NCBI GenBank assembly: GCA_022578965.1
Contig: MU400624.1
Coordinates: 1 to 64,000 of the forward strand
Reading direction: 5' to 3'
From: Xylaria sp. FL1777
Lineage: Eukaryota; Ascomycota; Sordariomycetes; Xylariales; Xylariaceae
DNA length: 64,000 nucleotides
A program made the translations under genes and the position numbers. Below the pieces are notes generated by a model. That model saw only the letters and a list, made by a program, of their open reading frames with translations. It ran no database searches and had not been told where the DNA came from. Shown here in pieces: positions 24,875 through 36,527 of the stretch (its first letter is position 1; each line of letters opens with the position of its first letter).

Positions 24875-25485
24875 TTACCTTGGGAAGCGATCTCGCCAAT
24901 GAGGGTGGCCGTGGAACGCGGTGACCTGCGAGAGGTCTGCTGCCATGCGTCTCGAGTAGTGCTTAGTGGCACCAAGGCTGGGTGGATACGGGCTGATAGT
25001 GTAAGCTAGCCATCCCATGTTCGCGGACTCCTGCCGTTCTCTCAGATGGAAGTGGGCCACCCCGGAGTTCTTGATGCAGGCTTCAGGTTCCTTCCGGAGC
25101 GTCTCAGCGTTTCCATTCGCCGTAGCACTGGCCCCGAGCAGGGCCAGAGCCTCAACATCGTTATCATTCGCCGGAGACGCAGGCCAGCGCTGTGCAGTCA
25201 AATCCCTAGCAGCAACAGGACGCTATTGTTCCGGAACGAACTAGTGGAGAAGCAAAGTGGGATGGTATGGTTGCATTCTATCGAGATTCCTGGCACAATA
25301 AGAGCTGTTGTCGTGACGGCGTTGGGGGAGAAGGCATATCTGTCACCTATAGTATTCAGGCCTCTTTGCCTTGAAGTTCTGACCACATGCATAGAAAGAG
25401 AACGATGTAAACAGCCCAGCCAATGACACGAGAGCTTCGGCAGAGACCACCAGCCACAGATGCGACCTATCATCTGTGGCGCCAT
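24875..25485 (-). other. Unassigned open frames, both strands
   Basis: Two minus-strand frames (25485-25198, 95 codons; 25201-24875, 108 codons) overlap by 4 bases in different phases, and a + frame of 126 codons (25046-25426) lies opposite. None shows a signal peptide, domain or family motif I know. Local GC is higher than the surroundings, which lengthens chance frames. One possibility is a small minus-strand gene with an intron near 25,200, but I found no splice pair that clearly joins the two frames. Confidence 0.25.
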
Positions 25486-25578
25486 GGGATGCGACGTGAC
25501 AGGTACGTACTTACCTATCTAGGTAGGCACTGTACGACGGGTCTGTAGATGGGCCTGTACGCAGTAGATGGTGGCCAG

Positions 25579-25608
25579 GCACTGCGGCACTGCGGCACTG
25601 CGGCACTG
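25579..25608. repeat. 8-bp minisatellite
   Basis: Nearly four exact copies of gcactgcg in a row. Confidence 0.9.
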
Positions 25609-25724
25609 AACCGGCCAGTTGCGAGGCTAATGGGGCCTGCCCAGTTCTTGCCCAGTCGTCGGTCGCGCGCCTATCAGACGGGGGGCTTCCCAATTCGCGA
25701 TAGAGACCTACCTAACCGGGTACC

Positions 25725-25766
25725 ACCACCTCTACACCACCTCTGCACCACCTCTGCACCACCTCT
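25725..25766. repeat. 11-bp minisatellite
   Basis: About four copies of accacctctgc; the first has tac in place of tgc and the last is cut at accacctct. Confidence 0.85.
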
Positions 25767-26599
25767 CGACACCCCTGCCGAGCACAATGCAACACCCCAC
25801 ATTCATAGTCCCGTACAGAATCTCGTCCGCGCACTTTGCACACATAGATAGAACTTGCCAGATTAGCCCGCCGGTTACATGCGCGATGTCAAAAATCCCG
25901 TCTCGAGTCCATCTTCTATTCTTCCTTGCCTACTTCGCTCGAGCGAGACGACATCACGTCATGCAGACAGCTGGGCCCCCAGTCTTGGCATGCCACTGAC
26001 ACACCCTGACCTGGTCATTATGCGTTCTTAGTAGGTCCAGGATCCATTACAGCAGCTAGTCCAGCAGCTAGTCTAGTAGCTAGCTTGCTGCTTTGCCCTT
26101 AGCGCGGCGTGAGGTAGACGAGGGGTCGAAGACGAGGGGTCGATGTGGTCACCGTCGTGGTTTGAAGCGGGCTGAAAGTCCAGCTAATTGATACTAAGAA
26201 GTAAGAAATGAGGAAATGTACGCAGTACAGGCTGTGCACGCGACGGCGACTGGACTGTTTGTATGCGGAGGGGCCGAGGGATGGACTACATCGACTAATA
26301 TTGACTAAGACTCAATGGGCCGAAATTGAATTGTCCATTGGCATCCCAGGCCCGGCCATGCCCTGAGGCCATACCCTGCCCATGGATGGGTGAATTATTA
26401 CGGCCGTTGGTATTTTTTGGGGTCACTGTCCGCGATTGCGACTGCGAATGCATCCCTCTCGACGCGCATTCGCATTTGCATCTGTCCACTTTTCCCGATT
26501 CCGGCATTCACCTACCTCCTTGCCTACCTATTTACTTACCTACCTACCTACCTAGGTTGGTATGCGAGGTACAGGACCTCGGCCTCACCCAACAGATAT

Positions 26600-26611
26600 C
26601 TATATATATAT
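26600..26611 (+). promoter_or_regulatory. TATA-like tract
   Basis: A ctatatatatat tract about 255 bases upstream of the ATG at 26866, followed by a strongly pyrimidine-rich leader (about 26655-26760), the usual layout of filamentous fungal promoters. Confidence 0.45.
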
Positions 26612-26865
26612 GGGGCCGCCGGTCCGTCGTCGTCTCGTTATCTCTTGGTTCTTCGGCAGATCGTCCTTCTTTCTTCCTTCCTCTCCGACATCGACATCGA
26701 CACCGCCAGCAGCGCATTTTAGCACACCGTCTTCTCTCCTCTCCATCTTCCCACCTCATACTCAATTGACTTGACCAACCCTGCCTCAACTTGTCCACGT
26801 CGCAAACAACCGCACCCATCCATTGACGACCTGAAGCGCACGTAGCCTGCTTCGCCTGCATCACC

Positions 26866-27728
26866 ATGGGTTCCCATGGCTTGAACATGCCAATCCGGCT
26901 TGCCATCCTCGAGGCCGACACTCCCGTCCCCGGCATCAGAGCCAAATACCAGTCCTACGGTGGTGTGTTCACCCACATGTTCAAGCGGGCCTGCGCATCA
27001 CTTCCACATCCTGTTCCTCTGGAATCCCGGTTGACTCTTTCGGCACACGACATCGTCAACGACCCTACCGCCTACCCGGACCCCGAAACCATTGACGCTA
27101 TATTGATCACAGGTGCCAAGTACAACGCGTTCGATAGCGACGAGTGGATTGTGCGTCTAGTCCAGTACACAAAGCGGTGTCTCGAGGGCGGCCGCATCCG
27201 CGCCATTGGCGTCTGCTTCGGCCACCAGATCATAGCTCGGGCTCTCGGTGCTGAACTGGGGAGGAATGTACAGGGTTGGGAAGTCAGTGTCGTCGAGCAC
27301 GAGCTCACGGATGAAGGAAAGAAGGTCTTTGGCTTGCAGAAGATGGTACGGATAACCAACCCCAAGCCCATCTGGCACGAAAAGGAGCTTGCTCTAAACA
27401 TGACTAAACGTGATGACGACTAACACAACACTTGTTGCAGTCAATCCACCAGATGCACCGTGACGTCGTGCTCTCGTTCCCGCCAGGCGCCATCCAGCTG
27501 GCCCGCACGGACGTCTGCGCCAACCAAGCCATGTATATACCAGGTCGGATGATTTCGGTTCAAGGCCACCCTGAGTTTACAGAGGAAATGGTGCGCGAGA
27601 TCCTTGAGATGCGCAAATATGGCGGCATTGTCAGCGACGATATCTATCAAGATGGCATCAACCGCGTAGCCGATAAGCAAGACGGTGTCGCGGTCGCGCA
27701 GGCGTTTATGCGATTTTTGCATGCATAG
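26866..27728 (+). CDS. Class I glutamine amidotransferase-like protein
   Basis: Cytosolic GATase1-type protein of the group that includes yeast YLR126C. It may hydrolyse glutamine or a gamma-glutamyl compound; the acceptor is unknown. Exons 26866-27345 and 27441-27728 give 255 residues. The intron (27346-27440) starts GTACGG and ends TTGCAG; removing it joins L-Q-K-M to S-I-H-Q-M-H-R-D, the conserved segment before the triad His. The nucleophile elbow G-V-C-F-G-H-Q has Cys117, and Q-G-H-P-E-F gives His203 and Glu205, so the Cys-His-Glu triad is complete. N-terminal I-R-L-A-I-L-E-A-D and middle I-L-I-T-G-A-K fit the family. The ATG context (caccATGG) is good. It is the only + strand gene in the genic island. 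No fused synthase domain is present. Confidence 0.92.
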
Positions 27729-29649
27729 AACTGAAACAAGCACAAAAAAACCAAAGCAAAAAAATGGAAGAAGGGAAAAAGAGAAGGAATATGCCAACGG
27801 CGGGTAAGCACATGTGAGTTTATATGTTGCTCTTGGCTGCCGTCCTGGCTATACAACTCAAGCATCCGACAGCGGCGCACTAGATGGGGATTGCAGGAAT
27901 GCCTGGGTGTTGTGTCCCCCTGTGATATTGCTCTTAGTCAGACCCGGATGTAACATGACAGGAGTGTCATTGGGTCGCTATCGGTCAAGCTACCTATTCC
28001 AGGGTGCTCTATCCTACTTATACCTCATCAACAAATATGTGAATTGGTTTCTTGCCTTGTTGGCTGTAGAGATGATCCGTCGTATGTTATACGATTAATG
28101 GTCTTGGGGTTTTCGGCGGTATCCGGAAATACGGGTCAGGGTCACTACACAGACAGGCTTCTCTGTGTGTTGGCACTTCTAGATAGCAACTCACTCATTG
28201 TAAGCTTAGTTAGGCTTCATAAGTCGGTTATCCTAGCTCCATAATAATCACTTACCTACAACCATTTTGCTCGCCCATTAATACCTCTCATTATAGGATG
28301 ATATTTGTGAATTTTCTTCGAATAGTACTCTCAACTTCTTCGCTTTCTTCAGATACCCCAACACCATGCTTAGGGGGAGCAATAAGACAATTATTCCCAT
28401 GTCATATCTCAGTGCTTATTCTTGTTAGCGGAACTTGGCAAGGCTACAGGTTAAGATTTGAAATTGAATCATATTTCATCGACGGGTCTCGCGTGATGCA
28501 TAATCAGAAGATATCGGTAAAGACGTCCGTAAAGACGTCCATGAAGGACCGCAAGTATATATACTAATTAAGGTATATGAAGCACCTATTATGTATATAC
28601 CACTCTGCTTTGATTATGTACCATCCATTGTGTATCAAATAGGATATAGCGCAGTTAACGTTGAAGAGAACGTAACGCATATGATTGTAACGTGCCTACC
28701 TAGGTACCTAATTATCGCTTCATTGGGCTGCACTACTCTTCACTTTCATTCACATGAACAAGAACAAATGAGCAAGGTGAGTTGAAAATCGCAACGCGAT
28801 GTTTCTTATTTTTTGTCGAGATGACAACGACGACGACGACGACAAATCCATCTACTCTTCTATCCTATCCTAGGCCCGGTTCCGAGGTAGGTAATCGATA
28901 CCGGTATAGGGAACCTACTTAGTAGATGCGGGCCTCCAACTCCAATGCAAAGCCATCGGAACGCGTATGGAACGGTAGACAACCGTATTAAAACGATGAT
29001 TGATGCGTAGAATGACAGAATAAACCCAAAGGGGAAAAAAAGGACAACAAGTAACGCCATTATGCATCCATCGAGGCCCAACCATGTCCAACTGAAAAGC
29101 ACCCGCCACCTCGGCCCAATACCGAGCCGGTGGTGGTGTTGGTCTCATAACCCGGGGTATCATCTAATATATAGGTATATATAAAACAGGTACGCAGAGA
29201 CAAATGAAGGAAGGAGAGAGGTGACAATGACGTAGATGCAGATGCAGATGCAGATGTAGACGTAGGCGAACGTTCGGAAGGTAGGGAAAAGAGGAAGGGG
29301 CAAGACAGAGACAGAGACAGAGAGAGAGAGAGAGCAAGAGAGAAAAGACGAATCTCCATGACGGCCCCTTCCTCCCAATAAAAGCATATATCTACGAAGT
29401 ATCCAAAAAAAAAAAAGGGAAAAGAAAAAAAAAAGAAACGCCGATTATGTACGCATGCATAGTATGAAAAACCAACAGAATTCCAACCCAACATAAAACA
29501 AAACTTTTTTCCTTCTCTCATCATCATACTCTGGTAGGCAATAACCAAAACCAAAGGGGGGATTTTGTTCGTTCGTCCGTTCATCCATTCATCCATTCGT
29601 TGGTCAGTTTGTCAGTTTATTCGTTCGTCGCGTAAGGTGATTGATTGAT
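27729..29649. other. Intergenic, several microsatellites
   Basis: No gene recognised. A gac array sits at 28827-28843, gcagat repeats at about 29232-29260, and acag/gaga repeats at about 29304-29340. A duplicated gtaaagacgtcc lies at about 28516-28540. A-rich tracts around 29404-29436 lie downstream of the receptor gene and could contain its 3' end signals. Confidence 0.6.
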
Positions 29650-31915
29650 TCATTCATCAGCGTCCTCGTCCAACGCATCCCACCACTCTCGCCTCCTCGT
29701 CCCTCCAACAACATCCATGTCCTCACCACCGCAACCACCACCACAATCCCCTCCTCCTCCTCCTTTTCCTCCCGTTACACTGACCCCCCTTTCACTCCCA
29801 ACACTCTTCCCCCCACCAACAGCAGTGCTGCTACTGCTCCCACCAACACCAACAACGCCGGCAGCCATCTTACGCCGAAGCTGAAGCCCTATCTCTTTCT
29901 CGCGCTCGCGCCGAATCCTGGCAGCTCTCTCGTCCGCGACCCTCTCGTCGCGATCGCGGCCCGCGAACCCGCCGGGGGCGAACACGTTAAGACCGCCACG
30001 ACTACCACCACCGCCACGGCCACCGATACTGCTAATAATACTGTAGCCACTGCCGATGACGGCGCCGATGACGCAGAGGAGGCGATGGAGGGCCAGGCGC
30101 TTGGCCAGGTTCGCCCAGAAGCCGCCGCGTCTCAGATGTCTCCAGGGGCGCTCCCAGGCCGAGAAGAAGACGCAGTCGGCCGCCGCACCGACGCACAGGC
30201 TTGCCATGCTTACGAGGCGGAGAGCGAGGGGAGAAGGAGGAGGTAATGAGGAGGAGGGTGAGGAGGGTGCGTCATACCGGTGCGCGTGCATCACGAACGG
30301 CGCGATCCACGTCAGCAGGTAGATCACCGGGTACACAAACAGCAGCCGCATCTGCCGCTTCATCCTGTCGCGGGACCGCCGCATCGCTTCCTCGGACTCA
30401 TCCGTCGGCAGGTACACGGATGAGTAGTCGCTGTTAGTGAGGTCCTCCTCTCCTGCTGCAGCGCCCCCTGCTTCCTCGTCGTTCAGGTGCTCCGTTGTCG
30501 TCGTTGTCGTGGATACGCGCGGGGGCCCCCGTCGTAGCGCTGCGATTATATTCGCTAGCGAATTCCTCGGACCCGTGTCTGAGTTCTGTGCCCGGGACCG
30601 GCGTTTCCACCTGTTACGTCGGTTTTCGCGGTGGTTATGTGGTGAGGGGTCCCTATTACTATCCCCGGCGACGTGTGCTGGTTCCGGGGCGGGGATGCCG
30701 GCTGTGCTTGTGGTAGCCATTTTATTGTTGGTATTGGTGTTGATATCATTAGAATTTTGTGTGAACAGCTGCCTTGTAGAACTATCCGGGACACTGTCGG
30801 TACAGGGCATGGTGCTTGCTGAGGCCACCGACCCGTTATGTCCGAAGTCAACCAAGTTCCACGCAATCGAACTCTTCCGCACCACCCTCCCCGGCGAGTC
30901 CGGCAGGTAGGCCTTCTCACCAGTTTTCAGTGTGCTCGCGGTTGATGCAAGCGAGTACTGGCGGAGCTTCGACGGGTCGTTCTTGGACATGCTGCTGTGT
31001 GGGGGGTCAAGTAGACCGTGGGTCGTTAAATGTGGTGTCGGAGGAACACTACGACTCCTCCATCTATACTTCAAATCTTGATGAGTGGGTGATCCCGTGG
31101 ATACGGAATTCATAGTGCTGGCCCTCCTCTGGTCTTCCCCGAAGCGACGAAAGCGGATGTAAACATATAGGTAAAGCCCAGTATACGTGGCGATGATGAA
31201 GACGAAGATGATGTACCGGGGAATCCAGGCCAAGGTGTCACGGTACCAGGTTGGCCGTATCGGGAGGTAGCAGTAAGGCCCGTTGTCGACGAAGCCGTCT
31301 CCTGTTATTGGAACTATGGCTGCTAAGATAATGGGGATGGTAGCCCAAAGCGTGTACGCAACACGCCGGTAGGGTTGCAGTCCGAAGGCGCCACCGTGAT
31401 GTTGGCGCTTAACGACGAATAAGGTAGTATGAATGGCAATTAGGAGGACAGCTATGTCGGATGCCTCAATGGTAACAGTAAGGAAGAAGCCGGAGACCTG
31501 GCAAAAGGTCCAATTGGAGCCCAAGGGTTTGTTGGTGATGAAGTAGACCAAGGGGCTGATGAAGAGCCATAAAGCTTTGGCCATGTCGCTCTGTATCAAG
31601 AGCATGATCATGCTATACACGGTTACTACATTCCCGTGGTGAACCGAACCGCAAAATCAGGTGATTAATTCTCTTTTGAGTTACTTACTCTTGACGAAAC
31701 CCTCTCCGCATCCGAACAAACCAGTAGAAGGCGAACAGAGCAGCCACCACGCTAACGACGGCGAAGGAGAGGGAAACACACATGACGGCCAGCGTATGTG
31801 AATCGATAAGATCAGGCCCTTGCGGAGGAGGATTGCGCTTCGTTATGAAGCCATCGTAGGTACTAAACGTGAAACTGGTCGCAGCAGCTGTTGTTAGCTG
31901 CTGAAGAGGAGCCAT
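29650..31915 (-). CDS. Git3/GPR-type G protein-coupled receptor
   Basis: Seven-helix receptor of the fungal Git3 class (glucose/carbon sensing upstream of Gpa2-type G-alpha and cAMP in the known members). Exons 31915-31689 and 31612-29650 give 729 residues. The intron starts GTAAGT; its acceptor is the second TAG (31613-31615), because only this one keeps the frame (R-Q-D-M-I-M-L-L-I-Q-S-D-M). Helix 1 is in exon 1 and helices 2-5 follow to about residue 235, with F-C-Q-V-S-G-F and E-A-S-D-I-A-V-L in helix 3. A loop of about 255 residues rich in Ser, Thr, Asn and Arg comes next. Then the Git3 C-terminal module K-R-Q-M-R-L-L-F-V-Y-P-V-I-Y (helix 6, about 493) and helix 7 (about 536-560) follow. 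The tail is glycine-rich and ends near R-R-R-E-W-W-D. The ligand cannot be read from sequence. Confidence 0.88.
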
Positions 31916-34900
31916 CGTGGTAGCCAGACGATGGAGGGATCGGGGGTTTGGAGCCTCAAAACTTCTTTCCCTTCGTGCGTGCGAGTCGCTGGGTTGAGGC
32001 TAAGACCTTCATTTTCATTCTTCCTCCGTCCCATCCAGGCATTCTTCGAAGCATCTACCTGTCCAACAGCTCGTGATGCCTCTACCTAGGACGTTAAGAT
32101 TTTTGAACACGACAGCTGTGTACCATATCCTGAGACGTTATTTCGTGGCAGAGGATGATTATTGAACAGCCCTGTCGTTAGGCAAGATCGATGTTATAAC
32201 GATGACAACAAAGTTCTAAATGAAGCTCTCCGAGTGTGCTACTGGAGCACTAATGACAGATTAGACCCGACTTTCCACTTCATCGAGATGCTGACACGGA
32301 GTCAGGTAGCTGATCTGAGTTTTTCTCTACTCTCAGAAGGCCCGGAAGAAGGAGTAACGTTGGAGGGGAAGGTCCAAATTTTGCCTTTTGGCTAGGGCTG
32401 AACCTATCTTTGTTAACGTCGGCCATCCGGAAACTATATTTTCTCTAGCGCACCTTGGGGATTTTCTTTCATGTGATTAAGAATTCCTTTTTGAGCGAGC
32501 ACTTGTTGGAAAAGGCCAATGGGTCTTCTGTTCCCAAGCTCTCCTTTGAAGACGAAGACGGTAGGTTTGTTGCGGAGGAAAAACCACTTTATTGTCTTTT
32601 GACAAAATAGAGAGACACAATTCGCTAAACAAAAAACAGCCGACCAACAAAAGTCCTGGATTTCAAATTGCTGCAGCAACATCGGAAGACAAGCCATCTC
32701 TAGTGTAGGTAGGTAATAATAATAATATGACTAGGACCAACGCAAGCAAGCAAGCAGGCAAGCAAGGCATGCATGTTTGAGAGCATGCGCACGTCCAAGT
32801 AGCCGGGCCTCCCTCTCCCCAATAGAAGGCCGGCCATAGGAGAAAAGCCCCCATTGCCAGATCCAGCACCAGCACCAGCACGCTGCCTCATCACTTGCCT
32901 GGTCCACCACGCGCGCCTACGTGCCATGTACATATATGTGTTTGGCTCTGTAGAACCGGATTTGGTGTTGGCTTCCCAAGGTGGCGGTGAGCAAGGCAGA
33001 ACACACAACTATTGGCCGCACCGCGACGGCGGGAATTACGGGAAAGGCGGGCCCTGCGGCAAGGTCAGGTAAAACGGCCTTGTCGCAGAGAGAAAAGTTC
33101 CGTATTCGTGTGTGGATGTGCATGTGTGGGCAATTAAGGAGAGGAGGTATAAGTGACACAACATATTGCATGACAGCATCGCCCAAGTTCCGATCCGGTG
33201 ACTTGACTTATTCCAACTACCTACATACGTAGCTACACGGTCGAAGGGAGAGAGGGAGGGATGAGCAACTCCGGGTCGTTGCCTGACCTGATATTGCTGC
33301 AGGAGAAAGGGAAAAACACTCGCGGTCAGCAGATCATCTGCACCACATCTGCCTACACTAGACCAGTTACAGCAGGGATGCTAGGACATGAGCATAGCTT
33401 TAGACGGGCGGGCGCTGCTGTCGGTACTCGAAATCCCCAGCCACTAGCTAGACCCGTGTCATATGGGCTGGCATATATATATATATACAGCTTAACCTAC
33501 CCCTACCTAAACACCATACCAGCGATCGGCGCGACTGAGATCAGCTAATCAGACCGCGACACGCCCGCCATCCCAGTACACCACAACTACACGGCTTACA
33601 TACACTATTAGCTAAACCTACGTACGTACCCCATGATTTTTCATCCAGGGGCAGGGGGTGAAAGCGATGACTCGTTTTGTAGGTGTAGTAGGTAGCTCGT
33701 TCTTGTTATTTTTCATCCCTCATTCCATCCAGAGGTGTATGAATGAGACAAAGACCAAAAAGAAAGACCAAAGAGAGACAAGACAGACACACCGCATTCT
33801 TGTTCCCTTGTATGACTAGGTAGGTTAGCCCTCGATGCCCTCCCATCCCCCCTTAACATGAACAAACTTGAGAAAAGAAAATTTCATCAATTGGATAAGA
33901 TTTTCCCTAATGTGCGACGAGTTCTTATTTTGACTCAGATCGAGATCAAATCTTAGTTTACATAATGAGTGCGGGCGGTGTGGCTAGGGAAGAAGTGAGT
34001 AGCTTTGATGTTATAGAGAGAATGTCAAATGAAAGAAGAAAAAGGAAGATGAAGAAAATCGAAAGCAAAACAAAGGCGACAGATAAAATAAGACATTATC
34101 AGATTTGAACAGGATAGCAATATACACGTACTTACTTACACGTACTTACTTATACGTAGCTAATTAGCCTCAGGTAACGTCGCAAAAACCTGATAGGCGA
34201 GTACACTAGCTAGACAAATAAATGCCTATATATAGATGGATACCATACCTGTTGGTAATGGCGGCCCACCTTACTTACGGCAAGTTATATGCCGGCAATT
34301 CACCAACACATGGACTTACATACCTAGTGTAGAGAGTGTATACTATATTTACTATATACTACAATCCCACGAACAAAGCGCCGTGCCGTCGATTCTGCCG
34401 AATTCAAACAAGCGTGCACAGAGCCCCTGACCATGGCCGTAACAGACCCAGTGCATACCTAGTACCTATGCTACAATCAGTCCGTAAATCTTGCGTTTTG
34501 CCCACATTGATAATCATGATGAAAATGAAGAAGAAGATGAGAATGAGGATGAGAATGACAATGATGATGACAATGTGAAAGTTGCCTCGAGTCTATACGG
34601 AGGCTTTCTGAGGCACGGACGCACTCTGCCTAGTATAACGAGCTTCGGACGAATACCTTCTCCTCTATCTGTGAACGTGCATCTCCCGAGCGGACGGACT
34701 ATGCTATTCAATGTCTATAGGATTTCCTTTCGCGTCTTCTGCATTTGGGCAAGTACCTCTTTGAGTGATTTCGAGGCGCTGCTTTCTGCTTCTTTGTGCG
34801 TGCGTGGGACACAACACAATTAAATCGCATAAGTTATTAAGTTAGGGATTCAAGTGAGAAAAAAAAAAGGGGGGGGGAGGGGGATCCGTATGGTTTGCTT

Positions 34901-35439
34901 CAAAGCAAGAATCGCATTCTTCGCCATTTATACTGACTAACTAACTAACTTCGCAGGTAGATTTCCCTGCATTCAGATCTTGCCTGCCCCTTCTTTTTCT
35001 ATTTATGCTATTTCACGCGATTACCTCAAATCGCGCTTCCTTCCCCGGCAAGAGAGCCTTGCGGCTCTACCAAGGGGGATAGCAAATCCCATTGTTGTTC
35101 TTGTTGATGATACACCAAGCCAAGCCAAAACCAAATTATCAGCTGGCATCATGTATGTTTACACACGCAGTTAACTGATCGACACACATAGACCCCATGG
35201 TAAAAAAAATATGCTAGAGATATCACCCCCGTTGAAACCAGTCATGCAGATATTACGCCACGCTGAAACCATTGGCTCTTAAGATGCATGATAATGATGT
35301 TGACGTTTGCCGCCGCCGTCGACTCAGATATCGCCCGTCCGTACCGTGGAGTAAGAAATCCAAGAGTTCCCTCCCAACCCCCGAAAGAAGTCCCCAAGAA
35401 ATCGCTGAAAGTGTACCCATAAGTGTTCGCAACCTGTCA
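31916..35439. other. Intergenic, nothing firm
   Basis: Upstream of the receptor and downstream of the DUF7053-type gene. All frames are short and overlap on both strands; a minus frame at 32434-32697 (87 codons) matches nothing I know. A gat/gag-rich tract lies at 34517-34575. An A-run and G-run (34860-34882, with ggggggggagggggg) could form a G-quadruplex on the + strand. Confidence 0.55.
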
Positions 35440-36376
35440 TTATTGCAGCTCTGCTGGAGTTTGCTGCTGTCCTACGGCCCAACTGTTCGTGGAACCATTG
35501 CATTGTGACGGTACAGGTCTGCGATACGCTCTATACCCGGGTGGCGGTGTAGTGGCAGCGTTCCCGTGAGGGTTTGGATGTGCGTACATGGGTTGGGAGC
35601 AGGCCTGTCCCGCAGAAAGCCGGTTATTGGAGTGAACAGTCAAGTATGGGGAATCTACTGTATGGCTATGGCTGTCGCTCTTCTCGGTTCCGGAATGCGA
35701 GCTGATCGACCCGTTGAGAGAGATGCGCGGGCTCGGGGTCTTGGAAGTGGATATGGCAGCCTTTTGGCACAGGCGATCGACGAGCGTGCCGTGGGCTTTC
35801 TTGAGCGTCTTCTTGACGAAGCTCGCCATCACGAAGTTGCAGCGGAGCTCGACATCCTGCATGTACAGATACAATCGCAAATTAGTATTGTGGGCGTGGG
35901 ATTGGTTTGGGTATCTTCAAGGGGCCACCGAAGTAGGCGATGAGAATAAGAGCAAGAGAACTAACCTCGCGAAGGTATAACCCCTGCCTCGGGGCACCGA
36001 GCCCTATCTCTACGGGTTCGAGAGGCTCGCCAGGCAGGGTTCCACCAAGACTCCAGCGCTCGCGGATATCGGTGCCCAAGGGCGCATAGCAGTGCGTCTG
36101 GATGCCGTTGGGCAGGTCGTTAAAGGCGGCGGTATACTCGATCTCCCCGGACACCAGCCCGCCAGGGAGGTAGGAGATCTTATCCGTCATGCTCCACCAC
36201 ACGCAGCGGGCCTCTTCCTCGGGAGCATGCGGGGGTGGCTGGATGGGGTGCCGCTCGATGATCAGCGGATTCAGGTCGATCATCTCCTGGTGGTTGTGCA
36301 GGAACTCGATGACCACCTCGCGCGGGATGCCCGCGGGCAACGGCGAGATGGTTGTAAATGTCGTGCGCTTCGACAT
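35440..36376 (-). CDS. DUF7053-type fungal protein
   Basis: Fungal-specific protein of unknown function. Exons 36376-35966 and 35856-35440 give 275 residues. The intron (35857-35965) starts GTTAGT and ends CATGCAG and joins L-Y-L-R-E to D-V-E-L-R-C-N. Family features seen: the start M-S-K-R-T-T-F-T-T-I-S-P-L-P, W-W-S-M-T-D-K-I-S-Y-L-P-G-G in the middle, W-S-L-G-G-T-L-P-G-E-P, and F-V-K-K-T-L-K-K-A-H near residue 150. The last 100 residues are Ser/Pro/His-rich and look disordered. Members of this family are predicted to carry a SRPBCC/START-like fold, which would suggest ligand binding, but that is inference. No signal peptide or membrane segment is present. Confidence 0.88.
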
Positions 36377-36507
36377 GGATCGGACTTCGGTTTTCGTTCT
36401 GCGTTTTCCACTTTTCGTCTTTGGTGTTGGAGACCCGAGAGCGATGTTGTTGGTTTCTTGTTGAGCGTGGGAATAAGCTGGAGACTGTTTGTATGGTTTG
36501 TATGTTG

Positions 36508-36527
36508 TATAAATATATAAATATACA
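36508..36527 (-). promoter_or_regulatory. TATA-like tract of DUF7053-type gene
   Basis: Minus-strand TATATTTATATATTTATA lies about 135-150 bases upstream of the ATG at 36376. Confidence 0.4.

Larger units (their letters stand above)
25486..26865. other. Intergenic and promoter of amidotransferase-like gene
   Basis: Carries an 8-bp array gcactgcg (25579-25608, nearly 4 copies) and an 11-bp array accacctctgc (about 25725-25766, 4 copies). acctacctaccta near 26,530-26,553, a TATA-like tract and a pyrimidine-rich leader follow. No gene recognised. Confidence 0.6.

Noticed and set aside
27441..27797. Minus-strand frame of 118 codons
   Set aside because: Antisense of amidotransferase exon 2, which carries the catalytic His and Glu.
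29641..30246. Plus-strand frame of 201 codons rich in Thr, Pro and Ala
   Set aside because: Antisense of the glycine-rich receptor tail; low-complexity GC-rich coding DNA opens several frames.
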